From: Pantoea allii
GTDB taxonomy: Bacteria > Pseudomonadota > Gammaproteobacteria > Enterobacterales > Enterobacteriaceae
NCBI RefSeq assembly: GCF_002307475.1
Contig: NZ_NTMH01000040.1
Span: 558,001 to 622,000 of the forward strand
Direction of reading: 5' to 3'
DNA: 64,000 bases
Below, in pieces: positions 51,867-60,373 of the stretch. Position 1 is the first letter of the stretch, and every line of letters begins with the position of its first letter. The notes under the pieces were generated by a model. The model searched no databases. It was not told the origin of the DNA and saw only the letters and a list, made by a program, of their open reading frames with translations. The position numbers were made by a program, and so were the translations under genes.

Positions 51867-52786
51867 TTGCTCAGGCTCCTTATTCTGATTTCATTTCTTC
51901 GTCTATCCCCATTTAAAATTGGCTCATTCTTGAGGTATCTTATAATTTCATTTCGCTTATCTCCTTGCGCCATGATTTTTACCATTTCAGGTGCTGTTCT
52001 ATTACCTTGGTATATTGTATCTACAAAAACATCACGTATTTTTTTATCAATCTTATCCCATGTAAGAGCATTATTTACATGACGCGAATTTCGTGAATAT
52101 ACACCCTTTGCGTAATTGAGCTTTTCCCGATATACAATTTCAAATAGCCTGATTTGCTGGGCGTGAGTAATCTCGCCTACAAGTGGACCATAGACTTTCA
52201 CGAACTGACCAGCATGTCGACCTTTAATGTGTGCTGCTTTAGAGCATATAACAGCTTTATACTCTTCGATACCTGCCTGGCTGAGCGTTGCCATTATCTC
52301 GCCACTGCTACGACTTCCCATATCGTATCCTCTTCCGAGAGTTACACCTGATGAGAATTTTGGTGGCCAGTGTAAAATTCTGGAAAAAGCAGGATAATGT
52401 TGTTGTCTGAAAGGCTCCACTGCGGTGATATAATCAATGCCTTCTGAATCAAAAGTTACCTGTCCTTCACTTACTTGCAGTGAGCCGGAGGTATGTTGTG
52501 GTCTCCACCCCGGTGAATAAGCATTTTCCATAGCTTGGATAAAGAAACTGTCCGTTGGATGAACCAACCCGTCGGGAGATAGTGATAAAAGACGCTGATA
52601 CCATATTATCGCTTGTTCAGTTTGGGGTCCGCATATGCCATTTTCACTGATGGTCCTTCCTGTAGCTAACTGATACCCGGCACCTATTATCATTTGCTGT
52701 AATTCTTTTACGTCTTCAGGATTATTGGTACCGCAGACACCAACCGTATCTTTCAGGCGGTATACTCGTGGTTTATGGTAGCGCAT
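51863..52786 (-). CDS. Peptidoglycan-binding plus pesticin/T4-lysozyme-like muramidase, candidate secreted effector
   Basis: This 307-residue protein has an N-terminal peptidoglycan-binding-like domain (about 15-90, VKELQQMIIGAGYQLATGRT, GPQTEQAIIWYQ). Its C-terminal domain has the marks of phage/pesticin-type lysozymes: FDSEG (Glu115), then HWPPKFSSGVTLGRGYDMGS with Thr149 and Asp155. The Thr-x5-Asp spacing equals that of the pesticin catalytic residues as I recall them. It has no signal peptide, which fits delivery by a type VI system rather than Sec. GGAGGAGAG lies before ATG 52786. No type VI structural genes or vgrG are in the window, so it would be an orphan effector unit. Confidence 0.75.
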   Translation of the reverse strand: MRYHKPRVYRLKDTVGVCGTNNPEDVKELQQMIIGAGYQLATGRTISENGICGPQTEQAIIWYQRLLSLSPDGLVHPTDSFFIQAMENAYSPGWRPQHTSGSLQVSEGQVTFDSEGIDYITAVEPFRQQHYPAFSRILHWPPKFSSGVTLGRGYDMGSRSSGEIMATLSQAGIEEYKAVICSKAAHIKGRHAGQFVKVYGPLVGEITHAQQIRLFEIVYREKLNYAKGVYSRNSRHVNNALTWDKIDKKIRDVFVDTIYQGNRTAPEMVKIMAQGDKRNEIIRYLKNEPILNGDRRRNEIRIRSLSK

Positions 52787-53284
52787 TTATCTCTCCTCCC
52801 TGTTTGAGCTATATTAAACCTTAAACCGCAGCTAATCAGCCAGAAATTGTTGTGTAAAAGTTAGCCAGAGCAAAATCTTTATACTTAGCAACGGTTCATA
52901 GCTGTGAGAGTCTGCTCTGAGCGTTTACCTACCACAAAATGTCGCTTTATCGGCATGGAGGCTCCAGTTATGGTGTTTGCCACAGAGTGAATTGACCAAA
53001 TGTTGTCGGTAGCCAGGTTTAGGCGGTTGCAGACCTACAGAGAACACTACTCAAATCCTTTCCTCTTTAGCCAAACGCCATGCCAGCAGTGAAGCTGACA
53101 GTAATGCAACCTTAACGGCGATGGCCTCAGTCAGGTCGGTTTAATGAGTCGTCGTCACACAGAGTGCCGATTTCCTCTGTTTTCTGCAGTGCTAAAATTT
53201 CCCCCCATTAACGATAGTGAGTCAGTTTCTCATCAGGCCGTATGTGCTGGCATTACCCTGGCGCTGATATGAGTGAACGACTTT
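52787..53284. other. Intergenic region upstream of the effector, no gene seen
   Basis: These 500 bases carry no recognisable gene on either strand. The end nearest 52790 should hold the effector promoter. I saw no vgrG, hcp or PAAR fragment. Confidence 0.45.
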
Positions 53285-53776
53285 TTATTCTGAGCTGAAA
53301 GCGAGTTGTTTCAGATTCTCACCATGGAGATAATAACTCCAAATGCTGTCATTTATTTTCCCACCTAGCGACTGATAAAATCGGTTTGCATCAGCGTTAG
53401 CTTTCTCGGCGTGCCAGCTAACACTGGTGCACTGGTGCTTGAAAGCAAGTTGCGCGATAAATCGCATAAGGGATTTCCCAGTACCTTTGCCGCGCTCAGC
53501 CTGGGAAACATAGAGTTCTTTGATATGCAACTGACCGCTGTATCGGGGGGAGGGGTAAAGAATATTGCAGCATGCCAGCCCGGTGATTTGATCATTACAA
53601 CGCGCTCTTAGCACCAGAGTACCTGAGAGCTGGCTAAACAATTGGTTGCGAAGATAATTCTTCATCAACGCCTCCTGAATAATGCCTTTACCATAATAGT
53701 GTTCTTCCATTTCTGTAAAAATACCCGTCATGGATTCCCATTCTTCTGGGGGGCATCGTTCTGTCACTAATTCCAT
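53285..53776 (-). CDS. GNAT-family N-acetyltransferase
   Basis: This 163-residue protein has the GNAT fold: LHIKELYVSQAERGKGTGKS is beta4 plus the pyrophosphate loop (ERGKGTG), and WHAEKANADANRFYQSLGGK is the C-terminal part with the conserved Tyr. It resembles the spermidine/amino-acid acetyltransferase subgroup. It starts ten bases after the stop of a decayed second GNAT gene on the same strand, so the two were once one operon. Substrate unknown. Confidence 0.83.
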   Translation of the reverse strand: MELVTERCPPEEWESMTGIFTEMEEHYYGKGIIQEALMKNYLRNQLFSQLSGTLVLRARCNDQITGLACCNILYPSPRYSGQLHIKELYVSQAERGKGTGKSLMRFIAQLAFKHQCTSVSWHAEKANADANRFYQSLGGKINDSIWSYYLHGENLKQLAFSSE

Positions 53777-53786
53777 ATGTGCGTTT

Positions 53787-54190
53787 TTACCTTAAATGTA
53801 AAACCTGAAGTGCAGTAAACTCACACTGCTCTTTTTTTGCAATGGCGTTGAAAATGTAAAGCGACTTTTTCATAAATATGCGGCTTGTTCCTTCCGCTTT
53901 ACGGTCGATACGACCAAATTCTTCCCAGCCATGCTTTTTATAAAAATCAGGTGCCTGAAAGCATATCGTATACACAAATCCAGCTGAGCAGCCTCTTTTT
54001 CGCCCTTCATTTTCGAAACGAGTAAGGATCTCTGAACCGATTCCCATTCTGCGAAACGCGGGGGGGAAGATAAAACAGATCGATAAACAGAGACCCAGAG
54101 AAGAATGTCCTTGTATTCCCCCAGGTACTTCTCCCGTCTGGATGATTTTACTCCTACGGGGAGTGGCTTACGATCACTTGTGCCGGTCAT
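53787..54190 (-). pseudogene. Frameshifted GNAT-family acetyltransferase
   Basis: The C-terminal half is intact from 54047 down: MGIGSEILTRFENEGRKRGC, VYTICFQAPDFYKKHGWEEF, TSRIFMKKSLYIF. Just upstream, SLFIDLFYLPP is encoded one frame off and joins the rest if one G is removed from the run of seven at 54060-54066 (C on the coding strand). Further upstream, near 54130, the frame shifts again (WGNTRTFFSG), and no complete N-terminus is readable. It is a broken gene with at least one, probably two, frameshifts. Confidence 0.7.
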
Positions 54191-54507
54191 GAAATCGTTG
54201 AATTCATTGCGTAGACTTTTCCAGCGTCAGAGGTGAAAGTCATTGCAGAAGTTAAGCATGTAGTTTCAGCTGGGTGTGGCGCGTTACGCTTTCAGGAAGG
54301 GAGGCGGCCCTGGTGAAATGAACAGGCCTATATTTGCCTGGAATTCAAAGAGCGTAAACTAAGAGCAAATTGTTGCATCGCCAGTAAAAGAAGCTTTTAA
54401 GGTCCAGATTCTGCAATTCACTAAATACCTGTCATTTACGCGTTGTCATCATAGATGAGCATAAAATAAGCTATAAGATCTGTTTTTAACGCTGACAGGA
54501 AATACGG
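54191..54507. other. Intergenic region, no gene seen
   Basis: This stretch lies between the divergent broken GNAT gene and the phosphatase. It has no credible gene; the last 100 bases are AT-rich and fit a promoter. Confidence 0.4.
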
Positions 54508-55092
54508 ATGAAGAAAATTTTTGTGCTGCTGTTTGGACTGACCATCATGATCCCATTGAGTGCCGACGCGGACAACACGTATGTTTTCTTCCGTCATGGG
54601 GAGAAACCCGATAACACCAGTGGGCAACTGACTTGCAAAGGGCTGAACCGCGCCCTGAAGCTTCCTGCTGTGTTGCTTAGCCGCTATGGAAACCCGGATG
54701 CGCTTTATGCTTCTGCACCTAAAGAGGATAAAACAGGAAGTTCACTGCGCCCACTTTCCACCATTATTCCCCTGGCGGTCCAGATTTCGAAGCCTGTGAT
54801 ACTGCGTTTTCACGCTGACAAACCGGGTAAACTGGTCTCTGACCTGCTTTCAGAAAAACAGGTTCCGCTGACATTTATCGCCTGGGAACATAAAAATTTG
54901 GTCACGGCAGCCCGAACGCTGGTTGAAAAAACGGGAGGTGATGCCGGGCAAATCCCTGACTGGCCCTCGGCAGATTTTGATTCACTGTATGTTGTGAAAA
55001 TTGACGACCAGCAGCATTTCAAATCGTTTTCTCACGAGACTGAGGGGCTGAATGGCGTCTCAGCGGAATGCCCTGACGGCGCTCATCATTGA
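54508..55092 (+). CDS. Periplasmic histidine-phosphatase family protein
   Basis: This 194-residue protein has a signal peptide (about residues 1-22, ending SADA), so it is periplasmic. VFFRHGEKPDNTSGQLTCKG carries the RHG motif with the phospho-accepting His at about residue 30. The second catalytic His is probably in the AWEHKNL segment. The family removes phosphate from small molecules or proteins; some members only bind ligands. It is a monocistronic gene convergent with the acetyltransferase at 55289. Confidence 0.82.
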   Translation: MKKIFVLLFGLTIMIPLSADADNTYVFFRHGEKPDNTSGQLTCKGLNRALKLPAVLLSRYGNPDALYASAPKEDKTGSSLRPLSTIIPLAVQISKPVILRFHADKPGKLVSDLLSEKQVPLTFIAWEHKNLVTAARTLVEKTGGDAGQIPDWPSADFDSLYVVKIDDQQHFKSFSHETEGLNGVSAECPDGAHH

Positions 55093-55101
55093 CTGGCGCA
55101 A

Positions 55102-55124
55102 ATCCGCTTTGTCACAAAGCGGAC
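55102..55124. repeat. Dispersed hairpin repeat, site 14 (single A unit)
   Basis: TCCGCTTTG and CAAAGCGGA pair perfectly around TCA, starting ten bases after the phosphatase stop and between convergent genes. It is the last copy before the rha region. Confidence 0.8.
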
Positions 55125-55288
55125 TGACTTAGCGGCTCTGCATGTAAGGTAAATGCAGAGCCAGCGCCCGGGGTTGGGCGCGCTGCTGAGTCAAATGAAT
55201 CGACCCGCGTGGCTGTGAAAAAAGCGGAAGCGTCCAGCCTGATGCCTGAGCATTCTACTGAGGCGCAGCAGGTTACAAGCTCCTCCTT

Positions 55289-55873
55289 TCAAAATGAGGT
55301 GCGGGCGTGATCTTTTTCGGTTATTTCACGCAGGACGCGGCAAGGATTACCCACCGCCAGAACGCCTGACGGAATATCCTTGACCACTACGCTTCCCGCC
55401 CCGATGACAACGTTGTTACCTATTGTTATGCCCGGAACAATGCTGACACCCGCACCAATCCAGACATTATTGCCGATGGTCACAGGGCTCGCGTATTCCA
55501 GTCCCTGATTTCGGCGTTCGGCATCAAGAGGATGGCCTGCGGTATAAATACCTACGTTGGGTGCGAGAAAGACGTTATCACCGATCACCACGTCAGCCCC
55601 ATCAAGAATAATAAGATTATGGTTAGCGTAAAAATTGTCGCCAATCGTAATGTTAACGCCATAGTCGCAGTAAAAAGGGGGTTCGATAACGGGATTGCTG
55701 CCACACTTTTTAAGCAGCCGGGTGAGCAGCGCAAGGCGTGTTTCATTATTATCAGGCCGACTCAGGTTATAGTCATAACAAAGCATCTTAGCGAGCCCCC
55801 GGCGTTGAAGAATGCGTTCATCATGGTTTGCATCATACAAAGTACCATCTGGTACTCGGGTCACCTCGTTCAT
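55289..55873 (-). CDS. Maltose/galactoside O-acetyltransferase-like (left-handed beta-helix)
   Basis: This 194-residue protein has hexapeptide repeats from about residue 70 (PPFYCDYGVNITIGDNFYAN, VTIGNNVWIGAGVSIVPGIT, GNNVVIGAGSVVVKDIPSGV). The catalytic His lies in GIYTAGHPLDAERR (about 113). This is the LacA/Maa/NodL group, which moves acetyl from acetyl-CoA to a sugar hydroxyl, often to detoxify non-metabolised sugars. The N-terminal helical part is typical (ERILQRRGLAKMLCYDYN). It stands alone. Confidence 0.87.
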   Translation of the reverse strand: MNEVTRVPDGTLYDANHDERILQRRGLAKMLCYDYNLSRPDNNETRLALLTRLLKKCGSNPVIEPPFYCDYGVNITIGDNFYANHNLIILDGADVVIGDNVFLAPNVGIYTAGHPLDAERRNQGLEYASPVTIGNNVWIGAGVSIVPGITIGNNVVIGAGSVVVKDIPSGVLAVGNPCRVLREITEKDHARTSF

Positions 55874-56249
55874 CTTCTTCCTTATCCTTTCGGCTTAAAT
55901 GTCTTTATCTCAGGCACCGTGTTCAGGTGTCATCCAGCTTAGCGCGTTTCTGTCACCCCTGCGGCCCTGACAGCCCCGGATGCGTCTGTGTCATGTTCGC
56001 GCCTTTAAACATGTATCGCACACGATTTAATCATATTAAGAAGCAGCAGGGGAACGACGCCATGCCGACTCGCTACCAGACGCAGGCACCGCCGTTATCC
56101 AACGTCACGCTGGTTGAGGTTTCAGCGCCCGAAACCCGTCACAGCAAAATGTAAGCAAAGCGTGAATGTGCTTTTTTGCATAAATTTCGCCAACGCCGTT
56201 TTTTACTATGGCTCCTCATTTCCCGGTCATGACAGCGAGGCGTGGTTTT
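55874..56249. other. Intergenic region, no gene seen
   Basis: These 375 bases between the divergent acetyltransferase and NIPSNAP-like genes show no believable gene. The frames are short and lack Shine-Dalgarno sequences. Confidence 0.4.
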
Positions 56250-56555
56250 ATGAAGCAGTTAAGAATTTATACACTGAAGGATAAAGCGAGCGCTGTGGAG
56301 TATTTCAGACAGTGCTGGCCAAAACACAGGGTCAGTTTGCTGAAGTTTGGCATAGAGGTGGACAAGGTGTTTCTGGGGGGAAATGACCAGCAAAATCAGG
56401 TGATGGCTGTGGTCACCTTACCGGAGGGATGTCATGTTCAACATCTGAATGAGCAATATATGCGTAGCCAGGCATTCCGCGACGATATGGCCGGGTTTCC
56501 TGTGGCGAATATTATTCGGGTCGAGGAAATATGTATTAGCGAAACGCTTTTTTAA
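56250..56555 (+). CDS. NIPSNAP-like small protein
   Basis: This 101-residue protein starts MKQLRIYTLKDKASAVEYFR, continues CWPKHRVSLLKFGIEVDKVF and ends with EICISETLF. The beta-alpha-beta layout and the early Y-T-L are like NIPSNAP/dimeric alpha-beta barrel proteins. The frame is open 14 codons earlier, but ATG 56250 gives the usual N-terminus. Function is unknown; such proteins bind small molecules or act as monooxygenase-like folds. Assignment is tentative. Confidence 0.6.
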   Translation: MKQLRIYTLKDKASAVEYFRQCWPKHRVSLLKFGIEVDKVFLGGNDQQNQVMAVVTLPEGCHVQHLNEQYMRSQAFRDDMAGFPVANIIRVEEICISETLF

Positions 56556-56697
56556 TGATGTTTTCTCCTTCGCTCAGGGCTGGGATGACACGCAGGCGCG
56601 ATTTTTCAACGGACGCGTAAGACGTGCAACTTCGTTAAGATGACGCACGGTGAACAGAATAAAATGTGCATGTCAGCAATGGCTTTCTCTGCTTTTC

Positions 56698-56727
56698 ATG
56701 GCATCGGGTAAAAATACCCGATGCCAT
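56698..56727. repeat. Perfect 13-bp palindromic hairpin
   Basis: ATGGCATCGGGTA (56698-56710) and TACCCGATGCCAT (56715-56727) pair without mismatch around an AAAA loop. No T run follows on either strand. It lies about 140 bases after the NIPSNAP-like gene. A stable 3' RNA end, a factor-assisted terminator or a protein site are all possible. Confidence 0.6.
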
Positions 56728-57198
56728 CTATCCGAAACCTCGCGCTGTTTAATCCTGTAAACCTGACGTGCAGAACTTACGTGTGAAGACCGCGTTCAAC
56801 ACCGGGGCGCACTATCTGCTGTGGCTGTACGCGCTACCATAAACCCGCTTGATGAGATGACGAGAGAAAACCCTGTCCTGTCGCGACAGACAGCCCGCGA
56901 ATAAACCGCGCTGACCACTGCGTACCTGAGCTTTCCCTCCTGACTATCCATAGTGTTGTTCATTCCCTGGCCCGCGCATGTGTTCTTGTCTGCCGTTCAC
57001 GCTGCGAGGCAGTCAGAGGCTGCGTCACTTGATGTGAATGCCACGTTAAAGGACATCCCGGCAGTGTCGTGATGGTTTTGCTGTTTCACTTAACAAAAAA
57101 GGAAAATTACCCGAATAATAAATAACTTATAATTAACAACCTGCGAAAGATCGGCAAATGCGAATTTGTGATCCTTATGTTGACGACTCACTGGATTT

Positions 57199-57228
57199 TG
57201 CCAGCCACTTTATTTTCCCGGCAGCCAT
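57199..57228 (+). promoter_or_regulatory. RhaS-like direct repeat in the rhaT promoter
   Basis: TGCCAGCCAC (57199-57208) and CGGCAGCCAT (57219-57228) repeat with a 20-base period, the same period and G(C/G)CAG core as the repeat before rhaB. It lies about 95 bases upstream of the rhaT start. RhaS is known to activate both genes in E. coli. Confidence 0.6.
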
Positions 57229-57320
57229 TCAAAGGCTGAGAGAAAGCAGCTCCCTCTAGACTGCTGCTAATCGGGAAACATCGGTTTCCTGTTTGGCCTC
57301 AACCTGAAAAAGGAATAACA

Positions 57321-58355
57321 ATGAACAGCGCCATTATTGCAGGTATTTTCTGGCATCTGGTGGGGGCCGCCAGTGCCGCCTGTTTTTATGCTCCGTTTAA
57401 GCAGGTGAAAAAGTGGTCATGGGAAACCATGTGGTCGGTGGGCGGTGTGATGTCGTGGCTGATCTTGCCATGGGCGGTCAGTGCGGTACTGCTGCCAAAC
57501 TTCTGGGCTTATTACACCAGCTTCAGCGCCTCGCAGTTGCTGCCGGTGTTTCTGTTCGGTGCCATGTGGGGCGTGGGCAATATTAACTACGGGCTCACCA
57601 TGCGCTATCTGGGCATGTCGATGGGCATCGGGATCGCGATTGGGATTACGCTTGTCGTCGGCACATTGATGACGCCGCTGCTGCAGGGCCGGTTCGTCGA
57701 GCTGTTCAACTCGCCCGGCGGCCGCATGACGCTGCTGGGTGTGCTGGTGGCGTTGGTGGGCGTGGCCATCGTCACGCGTGCGGGGTTACTGAAAGAGCGG
57801 GCGCTAGGGATTAACGCAGAAGAGTTCAACCTGAAGAAAGGGCTGGTGCTGGCCGTCATCTGCGGCATTTTTTCAGCCGGGATGTCGTTCGCAATGGATG
57901 CGGCGAAACCCATGCATGAGGCGGCCGCCAGCCTGGGCATTAATCCTCTTTACGTGGCGTTACCCAGCTATGTGGTCATCATGGGCGGCGGGGCGGTGAT
58001 TAACCTGGCGTACTGTTTTGTGCGGCTGGCACTGAAGCCAGAGCTGTCAGTGCGGCAGGACTTTTCCATCGCGAAACCGCTACTGTTCGCCAATATCGCC
58101 TTCGCCATTCTGGGTGGAACCATGTGGTATTTGCAGTTTTTCTTCTATGCCTGGGGGCACGCCAAAATCCCGCCGCAGTATGACTTTGTCAGCTGGATGC
58201 TGCATATGAGTCTGTATGTGCTGTGTGGCGGCGTGGTAGGGCTGGTGCTGAAAGAGTGGAAGGACGTGGGACGCCGTCCGGTTCGGGTGTTGTCGATTGG
58301 CTGTGTGGTTATCATTATCGCGGCCAACATCGTCGGGCTTGGCATGGCTTCCTGA
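57321..58355 (+). CDS. rhaT: L-rhamnose:proton symporter RhaT
   Basis: This 344-residue inner-membrane protein has the same length as E. coli RhaT. It has about ten hydrophobic segments and begins [20 protein letters not shown], with [20 protein letters not shown] following. [20 protein letters not shown] and the [20 protein letters not shown] end are family hallmarks. It imports L-rhamnose with a proton. A rho-independent hairpin follows, and rhaR lies in the opposite direction, as in E. coli. A RhaS-like direct repeat lies in its promoter. Confidence 0.96.
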   Translation: MNSAIIAGIFWHLVGAASAACFYAPFKQVKKWSWETMWSVGGVMSWLILPWAVSAVLLPNFWAYYTSFSASQLLPVFLFGAMWGVGNINYGLTMRYLGMSMGIGIAIGITLVVGTLMTPLLQGRFVELFNSPGGRMTLLGVLVALVGVAIVTRAGLLKERALGINAEEFNLKKGLVLAVICGIFSAGMSFAMDAAKPMHEAAASLGINPLYVALPSYVVIMGGGAVINLAYCFVRLALKPELSVRQDFSIAKPLLFANIAFAILGGTMWYLQFFFYAWGHAKIPPQYDFVSWMLHMSLYVLCGGVVGLVLKEWKDVGRRPVRVLSIGCVVIIIAANIVGLGMAS

Positions 58356-58370
58356 AACAAAAGAAATCAG

Positions 58371-58395
58371 GCCTGACGCTGACGTCAGGCTTTTT
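58371..58395. terminator. Bidirectional hairpin between rhaT and rhaR
   Basis: GCCTGACG (58371-58378) and CGTCAGGC (58383-58390) pair perfectly around CTGA and are followed by TTTTT for rhaT. The rhaR stop codon (58385) lies inside the right arm. Confidence 0.85.
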
Positions 58396-59248
58396 CATTA
58401 TCGGTGCGCAGGCGTTGTGGCAGAAAGCGCTGCCGCCAGGCACTGGGTGTCAGGCCGGTTTCTCGCGTAAATACCACAGAAAAATAGTTACTGTCGTCAA
58501 ACCCACACTGCGCCGCAATCTCGCTGATTAAACCGGACTGGGTGCGCAATAAATGTTTGGCCTGACACAGCTGTAACTGACGTAAATAGTGGCCAATTGT
58601 CATGCCGGTTTGCTGGCGGAACAGCTGCTTAAGCGAGCGTTCACTCAGCTGATGCTGCTCGCAAAAGTCTGCCAGATTCAAGGGGCGACTGATGTCCACT
58701 AACAGCGCCGACATCAGCCGATCCAGTTGCTCGCCTTCAGGCAGGGAGCCGGCACGTTCGGGAGCATAACCATGGCGACGTAAAATCAGCGCCAGCTGCA
58801 AAAAAAGCGCTTCGGACAGTTGCACGGAGAGCGCATCACTTTTGCGGCTCTCGCGCTCCAGCTGGCTAATGACGCCCCGTGCCAGCGTCATACCACGAGT
58901 CGTGAGCCGCCAGCCACTGGGCATGGTTTCTTGTTGGGGCGGTAACAGCTGGCCCCAGTCAAGCGCAAGATGAAAACGGTCCCGGCAATACAGAATGTTA
59001 TCAAGGGCCAGATCGTGCACGCTGTCATAGCTATGGCAGTCGCTGTCGCAAATATAAAAAACATCGCCGCAGGTAATCAGCCACGGGCGATCGTTAAGGA
59101 TATGCAGGCCGTTACCGCGCCAGACGATAACGATCTCGCTGAAAGTATGCTGGTGCGGCGGAAAGGAGGGCTGTGGCATACGTTCAGCCACAGCAATGGG
59201 CAAGTTGCTGGCCGGGAAGTAGTCCTTACGTGACAGGATCAGTGACAT
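58385..59248 (-). CDS. rhaR: Rhamnose regulator RhaR (AraC family)
   Basis: This protein of about 287 residues has a cupin sensor ([40 protein letters not shown]) and a C-terminal AraC domain ([40 protein letters not shown]). I start at ATG 59248 ([12 protein letters not shown]) and drop seven extra codons. In E. coli RhaR with L-rhamnose activates rhaSR. It lies 14 bases after rhaS on the same transcript. Confidence 0.93.
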   Translation of the reverse strand: MSLILSRKDYFPASNLPIAVAERMPQPSFPPHQHTFSEIVIVWRGNGLHILNDRPWLITCGDVFYICDSDCHSYDSVHDLALDNILYCRDRFHLALDWGQLLPPQQETMPSGWRLTTRGMTLARGVISQLERESRKSDALSVQLSEALFLQLALILRRHGYAPERAGSLPEGEQLDRLMSALLVDISRPLNLADFCEQHQLSERSLKQLFRQQTGMTIGHYLRQLQLCQAKHLLRTQSGLISEIAAQCGFDDSNYFSVVFTRETGLTPSAWRQRFLPQRLRTDNEKA

Positions 59249-59262
59249 AGTTAATGCTCCGC

Positions 59263-60084
59263 TTACCACATAGGCTGGCGCTCCGTTCGGGGCGCGCAGC
59301 CAAATTCCCGTCTGAACAGGGTAGAAAAATGGTTACTGTCACCGAATCCACACTGATAGGCGATGTCCGTTATGCGCATATCGCTGTGACGCAGCAGGTG
59401 GCGAGCCTGCAATAAACGCAGCCGGTTAAGATATCGCTGTGGCGTGCTACCGGTTTGCTGCTTCATCTGGCGATGCAGTGTACGCAGTGACAGCGAGAAG
59501 CGATCGGCCAGTGCTTCCCAGCTAATCTCCTCACTGTAGTGATCATTCAACCAGTCTAGCAACCGGTGCAGCCTGGCTTCCTGATCCTGCGCGTTGGGGT
59601 TGTGCGCCGCTTCACGCAGCAGTACGAGTAACTGTAAAAACTGCCTTTCCTGATGCGCCTGACGCTCCAGCGACCATACCGCTTGCGGCGTCATCTGTTC
59701 CACCAGGAGCAGGGCCTGCGCCATCGCTTTTTGACTAATCCGCCAGTGAGACGCGCACCCACGCTCATCCTCCAGGGGCAGCAACGCCTGTAAGCCCGAC
59801 AGAAAACGAAACGCCACCGGACTGCGATACAGCACGTTCGTCAGGCACAGGTTGTCGGTTTTCTCATACAGATGACGATCGTGATCGCGCACAAAGCAGA
59901 CGCAACCGGCGCTTAATGTCTGCGCCTGACCATTGAACACATGAATGCCTGAACCCTGTTCGACCAGCACAATTTCGTGAAAATCATGGTGATGTTCAGG
60001 AAACGCCTGCTGGGGCACACGCGGCTCAATGGCAATGGCGTAATCGCCAGCCGGAAAGAAATCAGCACTATGCAGAACAGTCAT
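59263..60084 (-). CDS. rhaS: Rhamnose regulator RhaS (AraC family)
   Basis: This 273-residue protein is close to the 278 of E. coli Rha[21 protein letters not shown] and [20 protein letters not shown] form the cupin sensor. [20 protein letters not shown] and [20 protein letters not shown] form the DNA-binding domain. RhaS with L-rhamnose activates rhaBAD and rhaT. It is divergent from rhaB; the 290-base space contains a CRP site and a direct repeat that probably binds RhaS. Confidence 0.94.
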   Translation of the reverse strand: MTVLHSADFFPAGDYAIAIEPRVPQQAFPEHHHDFHEIVLVEQGSGIHVFNGQAQTLSAGCVCFVRDHDRHLYEKTDNLCLTNVLYRSPVAFRFLSGLQALLPLEDERGCASHWRISQKAMAQALLLVEQMTPQAVWSLERQAHQERQFLQLLVLLREAAHNPNAQDQEARLHRLLDWLNDHYSEEISWEALADRFSLSLRTLHRQMKQQTGSTPQRYLNRLRLLQARHLLRHSDMRITDIAYQCGFGDSNHFSTLFRREFGCAPRTERQPMW

Positions 60085-60248
60085 GATTCGCCCTCGTTTA
60101 ACAAAACTGCAACCGAGTCTACGCAGGCGATGTGCAGCTTACCTTGAATTTTGAACCGCGCAGCGCAGGAAATGCGTGAAATTTTCAAGATCGCTTAAGT
60201 GATTGATAAAAATGCGGGAAAGCTCACAACTCTGCCGTTAGGGAGTTC

Positions 60249-60264
60249 TGTGAGCTTCCTCACG
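60249..60264. promoter_or_regulatory. CRP site in the rhaS-rhaB control region
   Basis: TGTGAGCTTCCTCACG matches TGTGA-N6-TCACA except for the last base. It lies 125 bases before rhaB, just upstream of the candidate RhaS repeat. A second half-site, GCTCACAA, lies near 60222-60229 and may serve rhaSR. Confidence 0.75.
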
Positions 60265-60280
60265 AACACCTTTGTCACCC

Positions 60281-60317
60281 TGCCAGTGCCGCTAACCGTC
60301 TGGCAGTGCCGCTAAGG
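60281..60317 (+). promoter_or_regulatory. RhaS-like direct repeat in the rhaB promoter
   Basis: TGCCAGTGCCGCTAA (60281-60295) and TGGCAGTGCCGCTAAGG (60301-60317) differ at one position over 15 bases and repeat with a 20-base period, as expected for two half-sites of an AraC-type activator on one DNA face. TATCCT at 60338-60343 is a fitting -10 element. Confidence 0.75.
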
Positions 60318-60373
60318 TCACAGCAGGGCGCGCTGCGTATCCTGTCGCCATGTCATTTCAGGAAGAACAGGCG

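Larger units (their letters stand above)
56556..57320. other. Long intergenic region upstream of rhaT
   Basis: These 765 bases hold no convincing gene. They contain the perfect hairpin at 56698-56727, a G+C-rich middle part of unknown nature, and from about 57090 the AT-rich rhaT promoter with a RhaS-like direct repeat (57199-57228) and TAGACT near 57254 as a possible -10. Confidence 0.45.

Noticed and set aside
52787-53284. Fragment of vgrG/hcp next to the effector
   Set aside because: No frame in this stretch resembles type VI structural proteins.
54060-54066. Run of seven G as a phase-variation switch
   Set aside because: A second frameshift upstream means one slip would not restore the gene.
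12281-55124. Repeated palindromes as a CRISPR array
   Set aside because: The copies are kilobases apart, with no regular spacers and no cas genes.
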